Origin: Streptomyces sp. NBC_01549
GTDB lineage: Bacteria > Actinomycetota > Actinomycetes > Streptomycetales > Streptomycetaceae
Reading direction: 5' to 3'
DNA length: 64,000 nt
Assembly (NCBI RefSeq): GCF_026339955.1
Contig: NZ_JAPEPW010000002.1
Location: 1,240,001-1,304,000 of the forward strand
Shown: one piece after another, positions 41,723-49,857 of the stretch
How the letters are laid out: each line of letters starts with the position of its first letter
Numbering within the stretch: position 1 is the first letter of the stretch
Notes under the pieces: model-generated
Database searches by the model: none
What the model saw: the letters and a program-made list of their open reading frames with translations, nothing else
What the model was told of the DNA's origin: nothing
Translations under genes and position numbers: made by a program

Positions 41723-41853
41723 GTTATCCATGGTGCTTCCCGGTGGTCAACACCTGTCCGCGGCGTGGTCCGTCGGGGGTACTCCTGCCCCACGCCTTCT
41801 TTCGCGTCACGGGGCACACCCCTCATGCTGGCCCCGAGGGGAGGGGATCACAC

Positions 41854-42744
41854 ATGTCGAACACCCACAGAGTGACCCGGCGCATGGGCCTGCGGACGGT
41901 GGTGGCCGCCGCGGTCGCCATACCCCTGCTCACCACGGCGTCCGCCTCCGCCAGCCGACGCGGTGGCCACCGTCTGGAGGTCATGACGTTCAACCTGCGC
42001 TTCGCGAGCACCGCCGAGCCCAACAGCTGGGCCGTGCGCCGCCCGGTGATGCGCGAGTTGTTACGCCAGGAGTCGCCCCACGTCATCGGCACCCAGGAGG
42101 GCGTCTACCAGCAACTGCGTGACATCGGATCCGACCTCGGACCGCACTACGACTGGATCGGCACGGGCCGCAAGGGCGGCAGCCATGACGAGTCGGTGGC
42201 GATCTTCTTCGACACCCGCCGGCTGGCCCCGGTCGAGCACGACAGCTTCTGGCTCTCCGACACCCCCGAGCTGATCGGCTCGAACACCTGGGGCGCCGCC
42301 TTCCCCCGCATCGTCACCTGGGTCCGCTTCCGCGACCTGCGGGACGCACGGGAGTTCTACGCCCTCAACACCCATCTGGACCACGCGAGTCAGTACGCGC
42401 GCATGCGTGCCGCGAGTCTGATTTCCGAACGCATCGCACGCTTCGACCGCGCTCTGCCGCTCGTCGTGACCGGCGACTTCAATGCCGTCGCCCACCAGAA
42501 CCCGGTGTACGGGGCGATGCTGGGCGCCGGGCTCGTCGACACCTGGGACACGGCGGCCGAGCGCGGCACGCTCTACGGGACCTTCCACGGCTACCAGCCG
42601 TTGACGCCGGACGGCGACCGCATCGACTGGATCCTGGTCGGACCCGGAGTGCCCGTGCACCGGGCGGCCGTCAACACCTTCTCGGTGGACGGCCAGTTCC
42701 CCAGCGACCATCTGCCCGTACAGGCCTCACTGAGCCTGACATGA
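41854..42744 (+). CDS. Secreted endonuclease/exonuclease/phosphatase-fold hydrolase
   Basis: 296 aa from ATG 41854, with GGGAGGGG eight bases upstream. Signal peptide with an RR and hydrophobic core (TVVAAAVAIPLLTTASASA). EEP fold: VMTFNLRFAST, PHVIGTQEGVYQQL (catalytic Glu), ALNTHLDHAS, LVVTGDFNAVAH (Asp, Asn), RIDWILVG and FPSDHLPVQ (catalytic Asp-His). Members cleave nucleic acids, phosphoinositides or sphingomyelin; the substrate here is open. A strong hairpin terminator follows. Confidence 0.9.
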   Translation: MSNTHRVTRRMGLRTVVAAAVAIPLLTTASASASRRGGHRLEVMTFNLRFASTAEPNSWAVRRPVMRELLRQESPHVIGTQEGVYQQLRDIGSDLGPHYDWIGTGRKGGSHDESVAIFFDTRRLAPVEHDSFWLSDTPELIGSNTWGAAFPRIVTWVRFRDLRDAREFYALNTHLDHASQYARMRAASLISERIARFDRALPLVVTGDFNAVAHQNPVYGAMLGAGLVDTWDTAAERGTLYGTFHGYQPLTPDGDRIDWILVGPGVPVHRAAVNTFSVDGQFPSDHLPVQASLSLT

Positions 42745-42746
42745 GC

Positions 42747-42784
42747 GAGGCCCCCGTGACCGCGCGGGCGGTCACGGGGGCCTC
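42747..42784. terminator. Strong bidirectional terminator
   Basis: Inverted repeat GAGGCCCCCGTGACCGC / GCGGTCACGGGGGCCTC with a four-base loop, 17-bp perfect stem, between the convergent EEP hydrolase and etfA genes. Confidence 0.9.
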
Positions 42785-42806
42785 GTACGGCCGGAGCCGG
42801 ACTCGA

Positions 42807-43769
42807 TCAGCCCTTGCGGGTCTTGATCTCCTCGGTGAGCTGCGGGACGACCTCGAAGAGGTCACCGACCACGCCGTAGTCGACCAGGTCGAAGATGGGC
42901 GCCTCGGCGTCCTTGTTGATCGCCACGATCGTCTTCGACGTCTGCATACCGGCGCGGTGCTGGATCGCGCCGGAGATGCCGGAGGCGATGTACAGCTGCG
43001 GCGAGACGGACTTGCCGGTCTGGCCGACCTGGTTGGTGTGCGGGTACCAGCCGGCGTCCACCGCGGCACGCGAGGCGCCCACGGCCGCGCCGAGGGAGTC
43101 GGCGAGCGCCTCGATGATCGAGAAGTTCTCGGCGCCGTTGACGCCACGGCCGCCGGAGACCACGATCGCGGCCTCGGTCAGCTCGGGACGGCCGGTCGAC
43201 TCGCGCGGGGTACGCGCGGTGACCTTGGTGCCGGTGGCCTTCTCGGAGAAGGAGACCGCGAGGGCCTCGACGGCGCCCGTGGCCGGGGCGGCCTCCACGG
43301 CGGCCGAGTTCGGCTTGACCGTGATGACCGGGGTGCCCTTGGCGACACGGGACTTGGTGGTGAAGGAGGCGGCGAACGCGGACTGCGTGGCCACCGGGCC
43401 CTCGTCGCCGGCCTCGATGTCGACGGCGTCGGTGATGATGCCGGAGCCGATGCGGACCGCGAGGCGGGCCGCGATCTCCTTGCCCTCGGCGGAGGACGGG
43501 ACGAGCACGGCGGCCGGGGAGACGGCCTCGCACGCGGCCTGCAGGGCGTCCACCTTCGGGACGACCAGGTAGTCGGCGTACTCGGCGGCGTCGTGCGTGA
43601 GGACCTTGACCGCACCGTGCTCGGCGAGCGCGGCGGCGGTGGCCTCGGCACCGGAGCCGAGGGCGACGGCGACGGGCTCACCGATGCGGCGGGCCAGCGT
43701 CAGCAGCTCCAGGGTGGGCTTGCGGACGGCGCCGTCCACGTGGTCGACGTAGACGAGAACTTCAGCCAT
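42807..43769 (-). CDS. etfA: Electron transfer flavoprotein alpha subunit
   Basis: 320 aa, usual length. The N-terminal alternating fold starts MAEVLVYVDHVDGAVRKPTL. The C-terminal FAD-binding domain has GAAVGASRAAVDAGWYPH, VGQTGKSVSPQLYIA, GISGAIQHRAGM and IVAINKDAEAPIFDLVDY. With EtfB it carries electrons from acyl-CoA and other dehydrogenases to ETF:quinone oxidoreductase. It lies 76 bp downstream of etfB on the same transcript. Confidence 0.96.
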   Translation of the reverse strand: MAEVLVYVDHVDGAVRKPTLELLTLARRIGEPVAVALGSGAEATAAALAEHGAVKVLTHDAAEYADYLVVPKVDALQAACEAVSPAAVLVPSSAEGKEIAARLAVRIGSGIITDAVDIEAGDEGPVATQSAFAASFTTKSRVAKGTPVITVKPNSAAVEAAPATGAVEALAVSFSEKATGTKVTARTPRESTGRPELTEAAIVVSGGRGVNGAENFSIIEALADSLGAAVGASRAAVDAGWYPHTNQVGQTGKSVSPQLYIASGISGAIQHRAGMQTSKTIVAINKDAEAPIFDLVDYGVVGDLFEVVPQLTEEIKTRKG

Positions 43770-43845
43770 GAGACTTCTTCTCTCCTGCTTACGAAAGATG
43801 AGGGGCGGTCAGCGAGTGGAGGTTCGACGAGCCTCGAACGGGCCT

Positions 43846-44631
43846 TTAGATGAACTTCTGGCCCGCGAGGAACTCGGCGAGCTGCTTGCCGCCCTCGCCC
43901 TCGTCCTTGACGATCGTGCCGGCGGTGCGCGCCGGGCGCTCGGTCGCGGAGTCGACCTTGGTCCAGGCGCCCTCGAGACCGACCTCGTCCGCCTCGATCT
44001 CGAGGTCCTCCAGGTCCCAGGACTGAACCGGCTTCTTCTTGGCGGCCATGATGCCCTTGAAGGACGGGTAGCGCGCCTCACCCGACTGGTCGGTCACCGA
44101 CACGACCGCCGGGAGGGAGGCCTCCAACTGCTCGGAGGCGCTGTCGCCGTCACGGCGGCCCTTGACGACCCCGTCCTCGACGGAGACCTCGGAGAGCAGG
44201 GTGACCTGCGGGACGCCCAGGCGCTCGGCCAGCAGGGCGGGGACGATACCGGCGGTGCCGTCCGTCGAGGCCATACCGGAGATGACCAGGTCGTAGCCGG
44301 CCTTCTCGATCGCCTTCGCGAGCACCAGCGACGTACCGATCGCGTCGGTGCCGTGCAGGTCGTCGTCCTCGACGTGGATGGCCTTGTCCGCACCCATGGA
44401 AAGCGCCTTGCGCAGCGCGTCCTTGGCATCCTCGGGGCCGACGGTCAGCACGGTGATCTCGGCGTCGTCCGCTTCGTCGGCGATCTGCAGCGCCTGCTCC
44501 ACCGCGTATTCGTCGAGCTCCGAGAGCAGACCGTCCACGTCGTCACGGTCCACGGTCAGGTCATCGGCGAAGTGCCGGTCGCCAGTGGCGTCGGGCACGT
44601 ACTTCACAGTGACAACGATCCTCAAGCTCAC
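43846..44631 (-). CDS. etfB: Electron transfer flavoprotein beta subunit
   Basis: 261 aa. It starts MSLRIVVTVKYVPDATG. The AMP-binding/ETF-beta fold shows LDEYAVEQALQIAD, GTDAIGTSLVLAKAIEKAG and the conserved EARYPSFKGIMAAKKKPV loop that recognises dehydrogenase partners. First gene of etfBA. The 220-bp upstream region carries repeated TTACTCGCC-type sites, suggesting control by a fatty-acid or amino-acid catabolism repressor. Confidence 0.96.
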   Translation of the reverse strand: MSLRIVVTVKYVPDATGDRHFADDLTVDRDDVDGLLSELDEYAVEQALQIADEADDAEITVLTVGPEDAKDALRKALSMGADKAIHVEDDDLHGTDAIGTSLVLAKAIEKAGYDLVISGMASTDGTAGIVPALLAERLGVPQVTLLSEVSVEDGVVKGRRDGDSASEQLEASLPAVVSVTDQSGEARYPSFKGIMAAKKKPVQSWDLEDLEIEADEVGLEGAWTKVDSATERPARTAGTIVKDEGEGGKQLAEFLAGQKFI

Positions 44632-44738
44632 GCCGGCTCTCCTACTGCATCGTCATTTCTGGGCTGCCTTCTTTCAGGCAGCATAGGCGCCTGAAGCGGC
44701 CGATCCCGGTCGGGGCGGCCCGCGCTCCGAACGAAATA

Positions 44739-44848
44739 TTACTCGCCAGTACACCCAGTTCCTGCCCACTAAGCAAGCGCTTTGAACTGTGACCTTGGCA
44801 ACGCTGCGTAACCGGCGAGTAGGACTCACCGGTAGGACCGGCGAGTAG
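44739..44848 (-). promoter_or_regulatory. Cluster of ACCGGCGAGTA / TACTCGCCAGTA sites upstream of etfB
   Basis: One copy TTACTCGCCAGTA at 44739-44751. Three more, tandem at exactly 13-bp period, lie at 44811-44848: ACCGGCGAGTAGG, then the same motif in the other orientation ACTCACCGGTAGG, then ACCGGCGAGTAG. The motif is near-palindromic (TTACyCGCCrGTAA type), as for TetR-family operators. Confidence 0.6.
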
Positions 44849-44850
44849 CT

Positions 44851-45381
44851 TCAGTCGCGCAGGCCGTTGAAGCGTCCCTGGTGGTACAGCAGTGGACGGC
44901 CCGCCCCCGACGGGGCACCGAGGACGACCTCGGCCAGCACGATGCGATGGTCCCCGGCCGGCACCCGCGCCACGACCCGGCAGACGAGCCAGGCCAGCAC
45001 GTCGTCGAGGACGGGAACACTTTCCGGGCCCTTACGCCAACGGGTGGGCGCGCCGAAGCGGTCGGCGCCGCTGCGGGCGAAGGTGGCGGCGAGTTCCTGC
45101 TGGTGCTCGCCGAGTATGTGGATGCCGACGTGGTCGGACTCGGAGATCGCGGGCCAGCTGGAGGCGCCGACGCCGACCCCGAAGGAGACGATCGGGGGCT
45201 CGGCGGAGACCGAGGTGAGCGAGGTGGCGGTGAAGCCGACGGGGCCCCCGTCGCCCTGGGCCGTGATCACGGCGACACCGGCCGCGTGCTGCCGGAAGAC
45301 GGAGCGCAGCAGGTCGGGTGAGGCGAGTTGCGCATCGGGAGAGGCGAGTCGAAAAGTGTCCAGGTCGGGCGTGGCCGTCAT
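44851..45381 (-). CDS. Flavin reductase-like FMN-binding protein
   Basis: 176 aa from ATG 45381 (MTATPDLDTF), preceded by GAAGGA. Split-barrel flavin reductase fold: LRSVFRQHAAGVAVITAQGD, GFTATSLTSVSAEPPIVSFG, VGIHILGEHQQELA, VPAGDHRIVLAEVV. These NAD(P)H-FMN reductases feed reduced flavin to two-component monooxygenases. The partner is not adjacent. It lies upstream of etfB on the same strand, separated by the operator cluster. Confidence 0.88.
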   Translation of the reverse strand: MTATPDLDTFRLASPDAQLASPDLLRSVFRQHAAGVAVITAQGDGGPVGFTATSLTSVSAEPPIVSFGVGVGASSWPAISESDHVGIHILGEHQQELAATFARSGADRFGAPTRWRKGPESVPVLDDVLAWLVCRVVARVPAGDHRIVLAEVVLGAPSGAGRPLLYHQGRFNGLRD

Positions 45382-45587
45382 GGAGTCGTCCTTCTGCGAG
45401 TGGTAGCGAGCAGGTCCGTCAGTGCTCAACAGACCGGACAGCGCGCACTCGCGGTGCGGGCCAGGTCCACGTGGACACGCTCGAAGAGAAGGAGTTCCGG
45501 GGGCATACGGTCAGGTTGACGATAGGTGGTGCGTGCAGTCAAGTACGTCCGGTCATCTGCGAGATGCCTCACCATGATCGCCACGGG

Positions 45588-46016
45588 TCAGACGGCCTCT
45601 CCCAGCGCCGCGATCACATCCGCCTTGCGCGGCTGCCCGGTCGCGCGCCGCACGATCCGTCCGTCGGCGTCGAGGACGAGCACGGTCGGGGTCTTGAGGA
45701 TCTCGAGTTCACGGACGAGCTCGAGCCGGTCCTCGGCGTCGATCTCCACGTGGCGCACCCCCGGGACCATGCCGGCCACCTCGGTGAGTACCCGCCGGGT
45801 GGCCCGGCAGGGGGCGCAGAAGGCGCTGGAGAACTGGACGAGCGTGGCCCGTTCACCGAGACCTTCCCCCAACTCCGCCGCGCCGAGCCGCTTTCCACCG
45901 TCACGCCCGCGCACTCTCACCCTCCCGTTCCGCCGCCGTTGCAGCACTCCGAACGCGCTCGCCGCCACGAGCACCACCACGCACACCGCAAGTCCGGTCA
46001 TCTCCAGCACAAGCAT
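45588..46016 (-). CDS. Membrane-anchored thioredoxin-like protein
   Basis: 142 aa. One N-terminal membrane segment (TGLAVCVVVLVAASAFGVL) followed by a positively charged linker and a thioredoxin fold with active site SSAFCAPCRATRR and cis-Pro region LKTPTVLVLDADG. The anchor puts the CxxC domain most likely outside the membrane or at its inner face. It is divergent from a DUF4395 membrane protein with its own CxxC, a pairing common in actinobacteria. Confidence 0.88.
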   Translation of the reverse strand: MLVLEMTGLAVCVVVLVAASAFGVLQRRRNGRVRVRGRDGGKRLGAAELGEGLGERATLVQFSSAFCAPCRATRRVLTEVAGMVPGVRHVEIDAEDRLELVRELEILKTPTVLVLDADGRIVRRATGQPRKADVIAALGEAV

Positions 46017-46076
46017 TCACGAGACCGCAAAGATTCCCGGGTTCGTGAACCGCCCTTCATACGGAATGCTTGATTC

Positions 46077-46493
46077 ATGGACATTGACGCAAGAGGGCCG
46101 CGGTTCGGTGCGGCCGTGACGACCGTCGTACTGGCGGCCGTTCTCATCACCGGCGGCACCTGGCTGTTGGCCTGGCAGGTGCTGGCGTTCGCGCTGGGCG
46201 CCTCGGGCGGCGTGGCGCGCTCTCCGTACGGCTGGCTGTTCCGGAAGGTCGTACGCCCCCGGCTCGGACCGCCAGCACAGTTCGAGTCGCCACAGCCGCC
46301 GCAGTTCGCGCAGGCCGTCGGGCTCGTGTTCGCCGTGGTGGGTCTCATCGGCTTCACGGCGGGGCCCGACTGGCTGGGGCTCGCGGCGACCGGCTGCGCA
46401 CTGGCGGCCGCGTTCCTCAACGCGGCGTTCGGGTACTGCCTGGGCTGCGAGATGTACGTGCTCGTACGTCGGGTGACGGTACGCGCCCGGTGA
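46077..46493 (+). CDS. DUF4395 integral membrane protein
   Basis: 138 aa with about four membrane segments (AAVTTVVLAAVLITGGTWLL; FAQAVGLVFAVVGLIGFTAG; LGLAATGCALAAAFLNAAFG) and the conserved C-terminal GYCLGCEMY with a CxxC at the membrane edge. The function is unproved. The conserved cysteines and the divergent thioredoxin 60 bp away suggest thiol exchange or sulfur handling. Confidence 0.85.
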   Translation: MDIDARGPRFGAAVTTVVLAAVLITGGTWLLAWQVLAFALGASGGVARSPYGWLFRKVVRPRLGPPAQFESPQPPQFAQAVGLVFAVVGLIGFTAGPDWLGLAATGCALAAAFLNAAFGYCLGCEMYVLVRRVTVRAR

Positions 46494-46610
46494 CGGTGAG
46501 TGAGAAGTCCGAGGTCGATCAGGGGACACGTGACGAGGATCTCGCCGCATCGCGGCACCAGGACTGGCCCCTCGTCCGTTCTTGGGGCACCATCTGCGCA
46601 ATGCCGTAAA

Positions 46611-46629
46611 CCTACGGCTGCGTAACTTT
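46611..46629 (+). promoter_or_regulatory. TACGGCTGCGTA element before plsC
   Basis: ACCTACGGCTGCGTAACTT is an imperfect palindrome 50-70 bp before the acyltransferase start, with TACG and CGTA half-sites. It resembles operators of TetR-type lipid regulators. The identity of the binder is inference. Confidence 0.4.
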
Positions 46630-46678
46630 CCCGCCGGGAGACCCCTTCCCGACCAGAGAGAAAGGGTCCACCCCGTCC

Positions 46679-47407
46679 ATGGCAGAGCTTGTCTACCGTC
46701 CCGTCGTCGGTCTCGCCCAAGTGTTGTTCAAGGCCTGGGACCTCAAGATCGACTGCAAGGGAACGGAGAACATTCCGCGCTCGGGCGGGGCCGTGCTGGT
46801 CAGCAACCACATCAGCTATCTCGACTTCATCTTCGACGGTCTGGCCGCCCTGCCACAGAAGCGCCTGGTGCGTTTCATGGCGAAGGAGTCGGTCTTCCGG
46901 CACAGGATCTCCGGTCCGCTGATGCGGGGCATGAGGCACATCCCGGTGGACCGCACGCAGGGCGAGACGGCGTATCAGCACGCGCTGGATTCGTTGCGGT
47001 CCGGCGAGATCGTCGGCGTCTTTCCCGAAGCGACCATCTCCCAGTCCTTCACCCTGAAGAGCTTCAAGTCCGGTGCCGCGCGCATGGCCCAGGAGGCCGG
47101 CGTCCCGCTGATCCCGATGGCACTGTGGGGCACCCAGCGGCTGTGGACCAAGGGCCACCCGCGCAACTTCAAGCGCAGCCACACCCCGATCACCATCCGG
47201 GTCGGCGAGCCGGTGGAGGCTCCGCAGGACCAGTACGCGGGCGCCATCACCCGGCGGCTGCGTGAGCGCGTCCAGGAGCTCCTGGAGGCCGCGCAGCGCG
47301 CCTATCCGGTCCGCCCCAAGGACCCGGACGACACTTGGTGGATGCCCGCACACCTCGGCGGCACGGCGCCGACCCCCGAAGAGGTGAAGGCGGCCGAGGC
47401 CCGCTGA
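46679..47407 (+). CDS. plsC: 1-acyl-sn-glycerol-3-phosphate acyltransferase
   Basis: 242 aa. The NHxxxxD motif is SNHISYLDFIF; the second and third motifs are MRHIPVDRTQGE and VGVFPEATISQ, followed by the Pro-containing VPLIPMALWGT. It acylates lysophosphatidate to phosphatidate at the inner membrane face, in phospholipid and triacylglycerol synthesis. It stands alone, followed by a convergent gene five bases away. Confidence 0.9.
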   Translation: MAELVYRPVVGLAQVLFKAWDLKIDCKGTENIPRSGGAVLVSNHISYLDFIFDGLAALPQKRLVRFMAKESVFRHRISGPLMRGMRHIPVDRTQGETAYQHALDSLRSGEIVGVFPEATISQSFTLKSFKSGAARMAQEAGVPLIPMALWGTQRLWTKGHPRNFKRSHTPITIRVGEPVEAPQDQYAGAITRRLRERVQELLEAAQRAYPVRPKDPDDTWWMPAHLGGTAPTPEEVKAAEAR

Positions 47408-47411
47408 ACCG

Positions 47412-48104
47412 TCACACCGGGGCGTGGACGGTGATCCGCGCCCCGGGACTGAACTTCTCCAGGAGTTCGGCGAGTTCGGCTCCCGCGCGCTCGATGTCGG
47501 CCACCGGCATCGGCGCCAGCCCCTCCAGCAGGAAGATCGCGGAGGTGGACTCCTCCGTGAGCCGGGTGCGCGGACCCTGGCGCCAGTTCCAGCGACGGCA
47601 GGTCACGCCCGCCTCGTCGCGCCACACCACCTCGCCCGCGTCGGGGTGTTCGACGCTCTCCTCACCGCCCGCGACGGTCACGAAGTCCTCCTCGCCCGTG
47701 GCGCGCACGAGCCGCATCCCGCCCCGGACCTGGTCGACGTCCTCGCCGCCGACCGGGATCAGATGGGCGACGCTGATCGCGTTGTAGACGTCGACCAGCA
47801 CGTTGATCCGGGGCAGTCCGGCGTCCGAGAGCGCCCGCCTGGCCAGCGCCTCCGCCGAGTTGCGGGTGCGCGAGGGCTTCGACCCGAACGACGTGTAGAC
47901 CTCCCGCCAGGCCGCCATATGCGGGTCCTCGTGCGGGGCGCGCCCGTCCAGCCGTACGGCGAGCCGGCGGGCCGCGTCGTCGAGCAGCACCGAAGTGCCT
48001 TCGGTGCTGGGCCCGTTGACCAGCCCGTACGCCTCGATGGCGACGTGGGTGAAACCAGGCGCGAGAGCGCGCACCTCGTCGGACACGGTGAGTGTGAGCG
48101 TCAT
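47412..48104 (-). CDS. B3/4 domain protein (PheT-like editing fold)
   Basis: 230 aa covering a single B3/B4 domain as in the beta subunit of phenylalanyl-tRNA synthetase: HEDPHMAAWREVYTSFGSKP, INVLVDVYNAISVAHLIPVG, GEVVWRDEAGVTCRRWNWRQ. Free-standing copies are thought to deacylate mischarged tRNA. It lies 22 bp after the transglutaminase gene in the same direction. Confidence 0.85.
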   Translation of the reverse strand: MTLTLTVSDEVRALAPGFTHVAIEAYGLVNGPSTEGTSVLLDDAARRLAVRLDGRAPHEDPHMAAWREVYTSFGSKPSRTRNSAEALARRALSDAGLPRINVLVDVYNAISVAHLIPVGGEDVDQVRGGMRLVRATGEEDFVTVAGGEESVEHPDAGEVVWRDEAGVTCRRWNWRQGPRTRLTEESTSAIFLLEGLAPMPVADIERAGAELAELLEKFSPGARITVHAPV

Positions 48105-48126
48105 GGTGTGCCTGGCCTGCCTTGTC

Positions 48127-48699
48127 TCAGAGCGTGGTGGGGAGCGTCTCCCACAGGTGCGGCCGGTCGGGGGCGGCCTTGAGGACGCTCAGCACGGCCG
48201 GATGAGGTTCAGTGTACAGGACTGGATAGTCCAACTCATTGAACTCGGGATCGGGCGTGAAGGCCAGCCGCTCACCGTCCAGGGAGAACTGCGCGTCCAC
48301 CCCCGGCTTGTTGCCGCGGGGGTCCTGCCGGTGCCAGGCGCCGTTGAACCGTACGGCGACGAGCCCGTGCACCTCGTCGAACTTCTGATAGCAGAACGCC
48401 GTCGGGATGCCCTCGGCCCGCAGCAGCGCGGCAAGGGCGTGGGCCTTGGCATAGCAGATGCCGGTGCGCCGCTCCAGCACGTCGGAGGCGCGCCAGGTGA
48501 CCCGCAGATCGCCAAAGTCGTGCGAGTGCGGGATGCCGTCACGCACGAATTCGAAGGCCGCTCGCGCATAGGCATACGAGTCGGCGGCGTCCTTGGCGAG
48601 CCGCGCGGCCGTCTCCCGCACCAGCGGATGGTGATGGTCGACGACCTCGTCGGCGGCCAAATAGGCGGACAGGTCAGCGGTGTTCTGGATCAGCTCCAT
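48127..48699 (-). CDS. Transglutaminase-like cysteine protease fold protein
   Basis: 190 aa from ATG 48699 (MELIQNTADLSAYL). A start at 48726 would lie inside the promoter. Catalytic triad visible: Cys in ERRTGICYAKAHALAALLRA, His in FDEVHGLVAVRFNGAWHRQD and Asp in HRQDPRGNKPG. Such cytoplasmic proteins act as amidases or peptidases on unknown targets. Co-directional with the B3/4 gene 22 bp downstream. The promoter looks leaderless. Confidence 0.87.
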   Translation of the reverse strand: MELIQNTADLSAYLAADEVVDHHHPLVRETAARLAKDAADSYAYARAAFEFVRDGIPHSHDFGDLRVTWRASDVLERRTGICYAKAHALAALLRAEGIPTAFCYQKFDEVHGLVAVRFNGAWHRQDPRGNKPGVDAQFSLDGERLAFTPDPEFNELDYPVLYTEPHPAVLSVLKAAPDRPHLWETLPTTL

Positions 48700-48758
48700 G
48701 CCCGTAGAGCATAGGAATGCGATCACCCGAGAGTCAATGACTTTTCAGGTGATCGCAT
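48700..48758 (-). promoter_or_regulatory. Leaderless promoter with 11-bp operator arms
   Basis: TTGACT (48737-48732) and TATGCT (48713-48708) are 18 bp apart; the -10 ends eight bases before the ATG at 48699, so the transcript should begin at or next to the start codon. Inverted arms ATGCGATCACC (48717-48727, inside the spacer) and GGTGATCGCAT (48748-48758, upstream of -35) flank the -35 box, ideal for repression. Confidence 0.65.
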
Positions 48759-48783
48759 ATCTATGCACTCACTGATGTTCGGG

Positions 48784-49857
48784 CTACGCGTGAGCCATCT
48801 CCTCCTTGAGCGCCGCCACGAACCCGTCGACGTCGTCCTCGGTGGTGTCGAAGGAGCACATCCAGCGGACGTCGCCCGCCGCCTCGTCCCAGAAGTAGAA
48901 GCGATAGCGCTTCTGGAGCCGCTCGCTCACGTCGTGCGGGAGGCGTGCGAAGACCGCGTTGGCCTGGACCGGGTGGAGGATCTCCACGCCGTGCACCGCG
49001 CGCACGCCCTCGGCCAGCCGCTGGGCCATCTGGTTGGAGTGGCGGGCGTTGCGCAGCCACAGGTCCTTGGCGAGCAGCGCCTCCAACTGCACGGAGACGA
49101 AGCGCATCTTGGAGGCCAGCTGCATGGACAGCTTGCGCAGGTGCTTCATATGACTGACCGCGTCCTGGTTGAGGACCACGACGGCCTCGCCGTACAGCGC
49201 GCCGTTCTTCGTCCCGCCGAGACTCAGGAGGTCGACGCCCACCGCGTTGGTGAACGTCCGCATGGGGACGTCCAGGGAGGCGGCCGCGTTGGCTATCCGG
49301 GACCCGTCCAGGTGCACCTTCATGCCGTGCGCGTGGGCGTGGTCGCAGATCGCGCGGATCTCGTCGGGCGTGTAGAGGGTGCCCAGTTCGGTGCTCTGGG
49401 TGATCGAGACGACCTGTGGCATCGCACGGTGCTCGTCGTCCCAGCCGTAGGCCTGACGGTCGATCAGTTCGGGGGTGAGCTTGCCGTCGGGCGTGGGCAC
49501 GCTGAGCAGCTTGAGGCCGCCCATGCGCTCGGGGGCGCCACCCTCGTCGACGTTGATGTGCGCGCTCTCCGCACAGATCACCGCGCCCCAGCGGTCGGTC
49601 ACCGCCTGGAGCGCGACCACGTTCGCGCCGGTGCCGTTGAAGACCGGGAAGGCCTCGGCGGTGGCGCCGAAGTGGCTGCGGATGATCCGTTGGAGGTTCG
49701 CCGTGTAGTCGTCCTCGCCGTACGCGACCTGGTGCCCGCCGTTGGCCAGGGCCACGGCGGCGAGCACCTCGGGGTGGGCCCCCGCGTAGTTGTCGCTGGC
49801 GAAGCCGCGGACGGTCGGGTCATGGTGACGCCGGGCGTCGGTCTTCGCAGGGTTCAC
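48784..49857 (-). CDS. PLP-dependent beta-eliminating lyase (threonine aldolase-like)
   Basis: 357 aa from GTG 49857, which overlaps the SDR stop as GTGA and follows GAGAAG. PLP fold type I: FASDNYAGAHPEVLAAVA, FNGTGANVVALQA, HLDGSRIANAAASL and the PLP lysine in LLSLGGTKNGALYGE. Low-specificity threonine aldolases split L-allo-/L-threonine to glycine and acetaldehyde. Last gene of the DUF6421-SDR-lyase operon. Confidence 0.9.
   Translation of the reverse strand: MNPAKTDARRHHDPTVRGFASDNYAGAHPEVLAAVALANGGHQVAYGEDDYTANLQRIIRSHFGATAEAFPVFNGTGANVVALQAVTDRWGAVICAESAHINVDEGGAPERMGGLKLLSVPTPDGKLTPELIDRQAYGWDDEHRAMPQVVSITQSTELGTLYTPDEIRAICDHAHAHGMKVHLDGSRIANAAASLDVPMRTFTNAVGVDLLSLGGTKNGALYGEAVVVLNQDAVSHMKHLRKLSMQLASKMRFVSVQLEALLAKDLWLRNARHSNQMAQRLAEGVRAVHGVEILHPVQANAVFARLPHDVSERLQKRYRFYFWDEAAGDVRWMCSFDTTEDDVDGFVAALKEEMAHA

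Noticed and set aside
41731..41731. Upstream start for the aldolase gene (MDNFTLRIVDSV)
   Set aside because: It would translate the repeated regulatory elements. ATG 41671 has a good ribosome site.
44640..44850. Riboswitch or small RNA before etfB
   Set aside because: The region is explained by protein-type palindromic repeats. No conserved riboswitch core was recognised.
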